DNA of 64,000 nucleotides, from positions 62,001-126,000 of the forward strand of contig JBIICY010000005.1 in assembly GCA_044238605.1 (NCBI GenBank), written 5' to 3'. Source of the stretch: UBA10438 sp044238605 (lineage in GTDB: Bacteria > Bacteroidota > Ignavibacteria > Kapaibacteriales > Kapaibacteriaceae). The notes under the pieces were generated by a model, which was given only the letters and a program-made list of their open reading frames with translations, searched no databases and was not told the DNA's origin. Positions 9,160-16,208 of this stretch are shown piece by piece (position 1 is the first letter of the stretch; the number at the start of each line of letters is the position of its first letter). Position numbers and translations under genes: made by a program.

Positions 9160-9858
9160 ATGCAAACAGATATCAACGTAGGAGTGGTGATCCCTGCCGG
9201 TGGTTCAGGGTTGCGCTTTGGTGGACCGGTTCCAAAACAGTACCTAGACATTCAGGGCGTACCTAGCATCGTGCGCTCCATTCGAACAATTCTCGACCTT
9301 GTAAGTTGCACGTCCATCGTGATCGCTGCCGCAGAGGAGCAGCATGCGCACCTGCTGGATCTCCTAACAACGTTCCACGTTTCCGACGCACGTGTTCATA
9401 TCGTTGCCGGAGGAAGTGAGCGGCAAGAATCTGTGTTAAAGGCACTGCGCCATGAATCACTTTTTGCAGCAGACATCATCGCCGTACATGATGCGGTTCG
9501 CCCCCTTGCCTCTGCAGATCTATGGAGGCGCGTCCTCGGTGCTGCACAATTGCATGGAAGCGCAATACCCGTTATCCCAATCACAGATACATTGAAGCGG
9601 GTGCACGAGGGCGTGATCGTTGAAACAATAGACCGTGCAAGCCTTCGACGTGTGCAAACACCCCAGGCGTTTACATCTGACGTGCTTCGCCGGGCATATC
9701 AAGCGGCTCAAGCGCAAGGATGGACTGGCACAGATTGTGCTAGTCTGTGTGAACAGCTTGGTGTTGTGGTTCACTGCGTAGATGGAGAGGACAGCAACAT
9801 CAAGATCACAACTCCGTTTGATGTTGTGCTTGCGGAGTTGTTTCTATCGCGTAACTAA
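9160..9858 (+). CDS. ispD: 2-C-methyl-D-erythritol 4-phosphate cytidylyltransferase
   Basis: IspD (232 aa) couples CTP to MEP, giving CDP-ME, the third step of the non-mevalonate isoprenoid pathway in the cytoplasm. The N-terminal nucleotide-binding signature PAGGSGLRFG followed by PKQY (residues about 11-28) and the downstream HDAVRP motif (near residue 110) are diagnostic, and the length matches the family (220-240 aa). The start is ATG 9160; the open frame extends upstream to 9115 but that part lies in the terminator hairpin. No ispF is adjacent, unlike in genomes with an ispDF pair. The gene stands alone between a terminator and the DUF2795 promoter. Confidence 0.93.
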   Translation: MQTDINVGVVIPAGGSGLRFGGPVPKQYLDIQGVPSIVRSIRTILDLVSCTSIVIAAAEEQHAHLLDLLTTFHVSDARVHIVAGGSERQESVLKALRHESLFAADIIAVHDAVRPLASADLWRRVLGAAQLHGSAIPVIPITDTLKRVHEGVIVETIDRASLRRVQTPQAFTSDVLRRAYQAAQAQGWTGTDCASLCEQLGVVVHCVDGEDSNIKITTPFDVVLAELFLSRN

Positions 9859-9877
9859 TTGCCAAGACGAAGGTTGT

Positions 9878-9909
9878 TTTGCGTCATGGTAAAACGGCAT
9901 GTATATTCG
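9878..9909 (+). promoter_or_regulatory. Candidate Bacteroidota-type promoter for the DUF2795 gene
   Basis: TTTG at 9878-9881, a 20-base spacer, then TATATTCG at 9902-9909 (one mismatch to the TAnnTTTG -7 consensus). The predicted start leaves a leader of about 37 bases before the ATG at 9953. Confidence 0.45.
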
Positions 9910-9952
9910 CGCCGCTTGATACTTCAGAAACCAATGTTGTAAGGATTCAGTC

Positions 9953-10192
9953 ATGTTTTGGACGCCCGAACTTGCTTCGTATCTAGAAGATGCGCCGTGG
10001 CCAGCAACAAAAGAAGAATTGATCGATTACTGCAATCGAACAGGTGCACCATTGCAGGTGATCGACAACCTCACAGAACTCGACGATTCCGAAGAGTTGA
10101 CGTATGAGGGTATCGAAGATCTGTGGCCTGAGTATGAAGAAGGCTCCGACGATTTGTTCTTCAGCGAAGACGAAGATCCGTACGACAATTAA
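9953..10192 (+). CDS. Small acidic DUF2795 protein
   Basis: A 79-aa protein resembling the DUF2795 family: WPATKEELIDYC (about residues 16-27), then APLQVIDNLTELDD, then a YEGIEDLWPEY box. Its C-terminus is strongly acidic (SEDEDPYD), so the predicted pI is very low. It has its own candidate promoter and a hairpin terminator, hence is probably monocistronic. The family is found widely in bacteria as small standalone proteins with no established biochemical role, so no function is proposed. No signal peptide or membrane segment is visible, so it is probably cytoplasmic. Confidence 0.8.
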   Translation: MFWTPELASYLEDAPWPATKEELIDYCNRTGAPLQVIDNLTELDDSEELTYEGIEDLWPEYEEGSDDLFFSEDEDPYDN

Positions 10193-10214
10193 TCGCAACA
10201 CATAGTCATCAAGT

Positions 10215-10243
10215 ACGCCCAGATGGTTCGTCCTTCTGGGCGT
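10215..10243 (+). terminator. Hairpin terminator after the DUF2795 gene
   Basis: Nine-bp perfect stem (10215-10223 with 10235-10243) around an 11-base loop, followed by a moderately T-rich stretch (tgttcgttc). Confidence 0.65.
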
Positions 10244-10274
10244 TGTTCGTTCTATACAGCTCCCATACGGTATT

Positions 10275-12590
10275 TTGCGCCTTGTGATCATCGCACGAAC
10301 ATGGTTGTTCTGTTTTATCGCCCTTGGAATGTGTATTTCGGGAGGGGGTTATGTCTCTGCGCAGCAAGACGCCGATGCCTATCAGGACAGTGTGATACTC
10401 GCAGGAGAGCGATCAAGAGCTCTCCAGCTCGAAGAGCTACAGGCTGTTGAGATTCTTGGTTGTCGCGAAATCCCCGACGTTGATCTACTTGGCGTTATCT
10501 CGTCACGAGCAAGCGACAACACACTGGGCAGAAAGCTTGTAGAGTTCTATGAGTCTACAATGCGTCGCAACAGTAGTAAACCGGCCATCGTATATCGGCG
10601 CTTCGCCGAGCTTCGGAGATCTTACGAAAACGACCGGCGTTTCTTTGAATCGAGCCTTGCCAAGGAAGACAGCAATGCAATTCTTGTCTATCTCAATCAG
10701 CAGGGGTTCCATAATTCTTCAGTAGCGTATGGCTTTGGATACGACGGTGCAAACAAGAAGAAGACGCTGCGGTTTGTTGTTACCGAAGGTAACCGTGCAC
10801 AGATAGATACCTTGGCGATACGGGGATTAGAGAGGATTGATTCATCGTTTCGTGAGTCGATTCTCTCCGGTCTCGAGACAGCATCCAACAGCCCCTTTTC
10901 TGAGTCCTTACTTGAGCGCGATCTAGGCAAGATCGTAAGAGAGTTGCGGAACAACGGATATTACCAGGCCAGCTACCAACCACCCACGGTGCAGATCAGC
11001 AATGATGGACTGCATGATACTGTGCTGGTTCATATCAACGTTGGCAATAGAAAACGAATTGGCTCTGTTGTGTTCGAAGAAAATGCGAACAGTTTTCGCT
11101 CTGTATCTGAAGGGACGCGGTTACGTCAGCTGGAGTTTCGCGAGGGCGAGTGGTACAGCGAAGAAACGATAGAACAGTCGCGTTCCAACTTGATGGGGCT
11201 GGGCACGTTTGAAGTTGTGTTGATCGATACACTGGTACAGAAGAACAGAGAGCAGGATTCTCTTCTTCATTTGAGGGTGTATACGCGCAACGCTAAACCC
11301 CATGATGTGGGTCTGAGCCTTCTGCTCTACCAGACAGCCGTTGACAACTTCGTTAACCTTGGTCTAGGGGCAACAGTCCAACACCGCAATGCGTTTGGTG
11401 GTGCTCAGGTAGCATCACTCACAACACAGTACGTGCTTCAGGATGTAAGCCGAGTTACGCAGGGTCAGCAGCTGGAGAGCGAGGCGTTGGCATCTCTTGT
11501 TCTTGTATGGCCTAACATTGGTAGGTTGTTCGACCAGCGTATAGCGCTGCAAACGTCTACGTTCTACTCGGCACGACAACTTATCACGCCGTTTCGGTTA
11601 GAGTCGTTTGGTCTCAATGCACGCGCTCCAATTTCCCTGTATTCACACACGTTTTTTAACGGCATTGATCTTAGTGTTGGGCTAGAGCGACAGATTCCTC
11701 TGAATTTTGATTTTGCGATTAACCGTGCTTTAACAGAAGCTAGGACAACGGAAGACTCTGTGTTTGTTCGCAGCACGTTTAACCAGTTTTTAGTCCTCAG
11801 CGACTTCCTGAGCAAGTCTTCGGAGTTCTTTACTGGCATCAACGCGGGTTTCACGCTTCGCGGCGATCACCGAAACAGTCCTGTAAATCCCACGCGAGGT
11901 ACGCTTTCTTCTATCTCGGTGGAATGGGGCTGGGGGGCCGGCAAATACATACGTGGTCAGGGGTTTGTTTCTACGGCATTCGGAATGGGTCCGCGTGTAG
12001 TTGGGGCAACAAAGATCAGAGTGGGACACATTGGGCTACTCGATTTTATTCGGGGAGATTCAACAAAAAACAACACGTATGTTCCGCTCGAGCGCCAGTT
12101 TTTTGCGGGTGGACCGGCTAGTATTCGCTCCTTTGCTTCACGGCGTCTCCACGATCCGGTGTCGGGTCGTATCTCTAACGTGAATACAAACGATGACTAC
12201 GTTCTAGCAAACGTCATTGGCAGCGCGTCCCTCCTAGAGCTTGGGTTTGAAGTCCGCTATACCTTCGCACGACCAAACGGCATGGATGATCTTTGGGCCT
12301 CGTTGATAGAGCGAAGCGGGATTACGTTCTTTACGGATATTGGTAACACGTTTAACCGGTTTACATCTGAGTTGTATGGTACGTCTAAACTCGAGGATCT
12401 GCTGTACGGAAGCGCGGTGGCGCTGGGAGCTGGGTATCGGTTCGACACACCGGTTGGTCCGTTCCGCGTTGACATGGCCACAAGCGTCTACGATCCCACG
12501 CGTACGGATGGACGATGGATCGTTGGACGACGCGGTATATTCAATAGCTCTAACTGGCAGTTAAGTATCGGTCTTGGACACGCTTTTTAA
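10275..12590 (+). CDS. Omp85-family outer-membrane protein (BamA/TamA-like) with POTRA domains
   Basis: A 771-aa protein with a signal peptide (residues 1-29, VSA|Q). POTRA-type alpha/beta repeats occupy the N-terminal half (a clear one at about 255-325: RIGSVVFE, then YSEETIEQSRSNLMGLGTFE). A 16-strand-type barrel fills the C-terminal half. Family landmarks are NPTRGT near residue 540, FFAGGPASIRSF near 605-617 (the loop-6 V/I-R-G-F element, here with Ser for Gly), and a C-terminal Phe as in the beta-signal. It would insert or translocate proteins or lipids at the outer membrane. No ATG gives a signal peptide, so the start is TTG 10275 (GTG 10284 is an alternative). The short POTRA region and lack of skp/lpx neighbours favour a TamA-like over the essential BamA copy, but this is inference. 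Confidence 0.8.
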   Translation: MRLVIIARTWLFCFIALGMCISGGGYVSAQQDADAYQDSVILAGERSRALQLEELQAVEILGCREIPDVDLLGVISSRASDNTLGRKLVEFYESTMRRNSSKPAIVYRRFAELRRSYENDRRFFESSLAKEDSNAILVYLNQQGFHNSSVAYGFGYDGANKKKTLRFVVTEGNRAQIDTLAIRGLERIDSSFRESILSGLETASNSPFSESLLERDLGKIVRELRNNGYYQASYQPPTVQISNDGLHDTVLVHINVGNRKRIGSVVFEENANSFRSVSEGTRLRQLEFREGEWYSEETIEQSRSNLMGLGTFEVVLIDTLVQKNREQDSLLHLRVYTRNAKPHDVGLSLLLYQTAVDNFVNLGLGATVQHRNAFGGAQVASLTTQYVLQDVSRVTQGQQLESEALASLVLVWPNIGRLFDQRIALQTSTFYSARQLITPFRLESFGLNARAPISLYSHTFFNGIDLSVGLERQIPLNFDFAINRALTEARTTEDSVFVRSTFNQFLVLSDFLSKSSEFFTGINAGFTLRGDHRNSPVNPTRGTLSSISVEWGWGAGKYIRGQGFVSTAFGMGPRVVGATKIRVGHIGLLDFIRGDSTKNNTYVPLERQFFAGGPASIRSFASRRLHDPVSGRISNVNTNDDYVLANVIGSASLLELGFEVRYTFARPNGMDDLWASLIERSGITFFTDIGNTFNRFTSELYGTSKLEDLLYGSAVALGAGYRFDTPVGPFRVDMATSVYDPTRTDGRWIVGRRGIFNSSNWQLSIGLGHAF

Positions 12591-12607
12591 GCTGACTGCA
12601 CCGTTTA

Positions 12608-13435
12608 TCACGTAATCTTTTTGATCACACTGTCGTGGAGATCAACCTCGGTGGCGTTTGCTACGAGCGACAAGATTCCATCTGTAACAAGGTGTGGTTC
12701 CTGATGCGTTTTCATTCCGCGGCTTTGTAGAAACTCCACAATTGACGCTGCCTCGCCCCCTGTAAGAATTACGAGCGGGTCTTTGAACTGCAACTGCTTA
12801 GAAAAGACATCTACGGCCTGTTGAATGCCGCCCGCAACCGAATACGTTACGCCCGCCATAAGGCACTGTGTGGTATTGACACCCACGGCGGATGTTGCAG
12901 GAGAAAACTTCATTTCCTGAATTGCGGCCGTTTGTTTGCTTAACCCAAAGAGCTGCGTAGATAGGCCGGCAAAGATCACACCGCCGAGAAAATGTCGGTC
13001 TTGGGAGATAGCATTAACCGTTACTGCCGTTCCGCAGTCTACTGTTATCAACGGGGGCGCATACTTCGTCATTGCACCAATTGCACCAAGCATTCTATCT
13101 ATGCCGGCATTTTCGATGTGGCTTAGTGATAGAAGGGATTCGTTACGCATTAACAGGGTGTGGGTATTGACGACTAAGTGACTTGTAATGCGCTGAAGAA
13201 CCTTGACAATCGCAGTGGTCTGTTTGTGATTTACACTTGAAAGGCCAATGATATAGCGCTTTTGAACGTGGTCACGAAAGTGATGCTGCACATTCTTCTT
13301 CCATTCTTTATCGTATGGAAATGATAAGAACACATCATCGTGATGGATTTTAACTCGACTGTTTCCAACGTCGATGGCAGCTATTCCGTAGGTAACGCCG
13401 TTGATCTCAATCGATGTATCGTATAGAGTCGCCAT
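12608..13435 (-). CDS. coaX: Type III pantothenate kinase
   Basis: CoaX (275 aa) phosphorylates pantothenate, the first step of coenzyme A synthesis. Unlike CoaA it is not feedback-inhibited by CoA. It belongs to the ASKHA fold. The phosphate-1 motif AIDVGNSRVK lies near residues 20-29, the adenosine/pantothenate region has GIDRMLGAIGAM, and TVDCGTAVTVN with GGVIFAGL follows. It is about 15-20 residues longer at the N-terminus than typical CoaX. The start is ATG 13435; a TTG two codons upstream is also in frame. Its start lies inside the end of birA with a 29-base overlap, so the two are translationally linked in one minus-strand operon. This pairing, BirA then CoaX, is common in bacteria. 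Confidence 0.93.
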   Translation of the reverse strand: MATLYDTSIEINGVTYGIAAIDVGNSRVKIHHDDVFLSFPYDKEWKKNVQHHFRDHVQKRYIIGLSSVNHKQTTAIVKVLQRITSHLVVNTHTLLMRNESLLSLSHIENAGIDRMLGAIGAMTKYAPPLITVDCGTAVTVNAISQDRHFLGGVIFAGLSTQLFGLSKQTAAIQEMKFSPATSAVGVNTTQCLMAGVTYSVAGGIQQAVDVFSKQLQFKDPLVILTGGEAASIVEFLQSRGMKTHQEPHLVTDGILSLVANATEVDLHDSVIKKIT

Positions 13436-14132
13436 TGTCAATTATCCGTTCGAGAAGTGTGGTGGAGTTTCGAATCAGTAATCGTCCATCGTCCAACAGT
13501 TGCTCAACTATCCATACGTCTGCACTGCCTATCACTCGAATACTTTTGCCTATTAGTCGTAATTCCTTGTTCCACGCAGCAACAGCATCAAAAGGTGCCA
13601 TTTGTGAGTAGACAAACATCTCGTCGATGATGCGGCACCTGACCTTTTCCGCGGAAACATCTACGTTATGCAGGAGTAATGACGTGCAGGGTTGTGATAT
13701 AGTCTCTGGAAACACGGTCTGTCGGACGTTTATTCCTATTCCAATGATCGTTGCTACACACCTTGATCCTTCAAACTCGTGTTCTGTTAAGATTCCGGCG
13801 ATTTTGCTCCAGCCGTGTTCGACTCTCACCTGAACATCATTGGGATATTTGATGCGAACCAACATCTCTGGTGCCAACGATCTAATTGCTGTTGAAACTG
13901 CCAGGGTTGGATAGGCCATGGAGGCTACAACATATGTGGTCTCAACGACAGAGCTTACCCTGTGTGCAAACGATATGTATACGTTAGCACCAGAATCCCC
14001 CTCCCACGTTTTGCCGCCACGACCTCGACCCGCTGTTTGGTGGTCGGCAGAAACAATGACAAACGGCTGGTCCTTCAATAACTCGCGTGCAACGGTATTG
14101 GTAGAATTGACAGATGAAAGGTGAATGTGCAT
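13407..14132 (-). CDS. birA: Biotin--[acetyl-CoA-carboxylase] ligase
   Basis: BirA (241 aa) makes biotinyl-5'-AMP and transfers biotin to the lysine of biotin-dependent carboxylases. The signature SADHQTAGRGRGGKTWEG (about residues 29-46) carries the GRGRGG-type biotinyl-AMP loop, with KYPNDV and KIAGILTE downstream. It lacks an N-terminal winged-helix domain, so it is a class I ligase without DNA-binding repressor function. It is first in a minus-strand operon with coaX, and is divergent from mnmE across 93 AT-rich bases that must hold both promoters. Confidence 0.92.
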   Translation of the reverse strand: MHIHLSSVNSTNTVARELLKDQPFVIVSADHQTAGRGRGGKTWEGDSGANVYISFAHRVSSVVETTYVVASMAYPTLAVSTAIRSLAPEMLVRIKYPNDVQVRVEHGWSKIAGILTEHEFEGSRCVATIIGIGINVRQTVFPETISQPCTSLLLHNVDVSAEKVRCRIIDEMFVYSQMAPFDAVAAWNKELRLIGKSIRVIGSADVWIVEQLLDDGRLLIRNSTTLLERIIDNGDSIRYID

Positions 14133-14225
14133 TGGTAAATAAATTTACAATGTGTGTTTACCCAATGAGAACAACTGCAACATTACCTGAATTTGTGGCA
14201 CGGTTTTCTATTTTGTACCACAACC

Positions 14226-15584
14226 ATGAAACAAACAACAGATACGATATGTGCACTGGCAACACCGCCGGGAGTTGCTGGTCTTGCTGTGATACGGATT
14301 AGTGGTCCGGATGCCTTCGATATCTGCGATGCTCTTTTTGCCAACAGCGGTGTGATATCGTCAGCACAGAGCCACACCATCCATTATGGGTGGATATGCG
14401 ATGGCCCAACACGCATCGATTCGGTAACTGCTTCTGTCTTTCGTTCCCCTACCTCGTACACCGGGGAGGACGTGGTTGAAATTGGTTGTCACGGAGGAGC
14501 GTTCGTTACCGAACAGCTTCTGTCATTGATCATTGGGAAAGGGGCTCGCTTTGCCGACCCAGGAGAGTTTACCAAACGGGCCTTCCTGAACAGGAAGATG
14601 GATCTTACCCAGGTAGAAGCCGTTGCCGATATCATCCATGCCGAAACCCGTGTTGGTGCTCAAACAGCTGCTCGGCAACTTTCGGGAGGGTTTACCCGAA
14701 GATTAGGTGCGTTTCGTGAACAGCTGATGGATGTAATCGGTCTGTTGGAATTGGAGTTGGATTTTTCAGAAGAGGATGTAGAGTTTGTTGATCGAACTCG
14801 ACTGCGAAATCTCGTCCAGTCACTGTGCGACGACGTAGACGGTCTTGCTGCTACAGCAAGGTCGTCTGAGGTACTTCGTACTGGGTTTCATATTGCGGTT
14901 GTAGGTTTTCCGAATGCTGGAAAGAGCTCTTTGTTTAACGCCCTACTCGATAGACCTAGGGCAATCGTAAGCGACGTTGCTGGCACTACGCGGGATTACC
15001 TGCAGGAGTCTCTCGTACTTGACGGATACAGCATTCACCTGGTAGATACTGCGGGAATCCGCGATGCGTCCGACAGTATCGAGCTACAAGGAATAAGCCT
15101 AACGGCCTCGGTTATGAGGGAAAGCGACCTTATTCTCGTAATCAACGATGTTTCATTGGGTAGAAACCACTCCGAAAAGCTCCTTCAGGACATACAACAC
15201 AACTACCCGGAGTCTGCCCTACTTCTGGTTCAGAATAAATCAGACCTGATTCATGACGCCGGCACCTCAGATGGAGATTGGTTAGAATGCTCTGCTAGTA
15301 GTGGGTTTGGCGTAGATAACGTTAAGAAATCTCTGGTACGATACGCCAAAGCCTATGGGGCCTCCCCAGCAGACATGCTTGTGAATGCTAGACAGGCTGT
15401 TTTACTCCTCTCGATATCTTCTAGCCTTAGATCCTTCCTTCTTGGTCTTGAAGGGGGCTTGTCCAGCGACTTGCTTGCCGTAGACCTTCGAGCTTGCGTC
15501 CGCCTTCTTGGAGAGATATCCGGAGAGACTTGGAACCCAGATGTCCTCGACACCGTCTTTTCTCGTTTCTGTATAGGAAAGTAG
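14226..15584 (+). CDS. mnmE: tRNA modification GTPase MnmE
   Basis: MnmE (452 aa) works with MnmG to add the 5-carboxymethylaminomethyl group to wobble U34 of several tRNAs, using 5,10-methylene-THF, glycine or ammonium, and GTP. The N-terminal tetrahydrofolate-binding domain begins TICALATPPGVAGLAVIRISG. The embedded G domain has Walker A GFPNAGKSS (about residue 226), a DVAGTTRD switch, DTAG, and NKSD. The protein ends in the C-terminal CIGK motif, whose Cys is required for modification. The start is ATG 14226; the open frame extends 11 codons upstream but lacks family similarity. It is followed at 2 bases by a GNAT gene and then by mnmG, so both partners lie within one short region. Confidence 0.96.
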   Translation: MKQTTDTICALATPPGVAGLAVIRISGPDAFDICDALFANSGVISSAQSHTIHYGWICDGPTRIDSVTASVFRSPTSYTGEDVVEIGCHGGAFVTEQLLSLIIGKGARFADPGEFTKRAFLNRKMDLTQVEAVADIIHAETRVGAQTAARQLSGGFTRRLGAFREQLMDVIGLLELELDFSEEDVEFVDRTRLRNLVQSLCDDVDGLAATARSSEVLRTGFHIAVVGFPNAGKSSLFNALLDRPRAIVSDVAGTTRDYLQESLVLDGYSIHLVDTAGIRDASDSIELQGISLTASVMRESDLILVINDVSLGRNHSEKLLQDIQHNYPESALLLVQNKSDLIHDAGTSDGDWLECSASSGFGVDNVKKSLVRYAKAYGASPADMLVNARQAVLLLSISSSLRSFLLGLEGGLSSDLLAVDLRACVRLLGEISGETWNPDVLDTVFSRFCIGK

Positions 15585-15586
15585 TT

Positions 15587-16114
15587 ATGAGCTCCGATCT
15601 GATCATCAGGCCCCTGGAAATCGAGGATTTTACCCAGTTCCTGGAAATCCAAAGCGCAGCCCTGCTGCAAGCGCCAGAGGTGTTTGGTTCTGATTACGAC
15701 TGGTTCGCTGGACTTTCTATCTTGTCGAAAGAGCAGCGGTACGAGAAGTACATGAACTTCCCCTACCAGTACCTTTTGGGCGCTATCGACCCTTCAGGAA
15801 CGATTGTAGGGATGATTGGCTACTCGAGCCAGGACTCGACAAAGACCCGTCACAAAGGAAGTTTATGGGGCCTATTTGTCCGCGATAGTTACCGAGGGCA
15901 AGGAATTGCTGCCATTTTGATCAATTCCCTCGTTGAAACAGCTCGAGATGTCCTTGAAGTTGAACAACTTCAGCTAAGTGTAAGCACACAGAACGAGGCC
16001 TCGTATGGATTGTATCTCCGTCTGGGTTTTACTGTCTATGGAACCGAAATCCACGCGATGAAGATCGGCGACACCTATGTTGATGAATACCTAATGGTGA
16101 AATTCCTCGCATAG
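15587..16114 (+). CDS. GNAT-family N-acetyltransferase
   Basis: A 175-aa GNAT acetyltransferase (acetyl-CoA dependent). LIIRPLEIEDF opens the fold, and the acetyl-CoA pyrophosphate loop reads RDSYRGQGIAAILI (about residues 105-118, R/Q-x-x-G-x-G/A). The C-terminal ASYGLYLRLGFTVYG is typical of the family. ATG 15587 starts two bases after the mnmE stop, so translation is probably coupled. The gene's TAG overlaps the flank of the first parS palindrome. Substrate unknown: RimI-like protein acylation, small-molecule acetylation and a tRNA-linked role are all possible, and position between mnmE and mnmG is the only hint. Confidence 0.82.
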   Translation: MSSDLIIRPLEIEDFTQFLEIQSAALLQAPEVFGSDYDWFAGLSILSKEQRYEKYMNFPYQYLLGAIDPSGTIVGMIGYSSQDSTKTRHKGSLWGLFVRDSYRGQGIAAILINSLVETARDVLEVEQLQLSVSTQNEASYGLYLRLGFTVYGTEIHAMKIGDTYVDEYLMVKFLA

Positions 16115-16130
16115 TGTTTCACGTGAAACA
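16115..16130. promoter_or_regulatory. parS site 1 (ParB-binding palindrome)
   Basis: TGTTTCACGTGAAACA, a perfect 16-bp palindrome identical to the widely conserved chromosomal parS consensus (TGTTnCACGTGAAACA). The symmetry extends to 20 bp (16113-16132). A T-rich run follows, so the RNA form could also act as a terminator hairpin for the mnmE transcript. ParB and ParA genes are not in the window. Confidence 0.9.
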
Positions 16131-16178
16131 CTTTTTCTGTTTTCCTGTTTCGCCCACCTTCATTTTTTCAAACTCTCG

Positions 16179-16194
16179 TGTTCCACGTGGAACA
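16179..16194. promoter_or_regulatory. parS site 2 (ParB-binding palindrome variant)
   Basis: TGTTCCACGTGGAACA, a perfect palindrome that differs from site 1 symmetrically at one position in each half. Such TGTTCCACGTGGAACA variants also bind ParB in other phyla. The two centres are 64 bp apart, both in the gap upstream of mnmG. Confidence 0.8.
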
Positions 16195-16208
16195 CTCTCT
16201 ACAAAACA

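Noticed and set aside
13436..13441. Longer coaX start at 13441
   Set aside because: That codon is TTG; the ATG at 13435 is closer to the family start and still overlaps birA.
14209..14215. TATTTTG upstream of mnmE as a -7 box
   Set aside because: One base short of TAnnTTTG and the same string occurs at the omp85 start codon, so it is not listed as a promoter.
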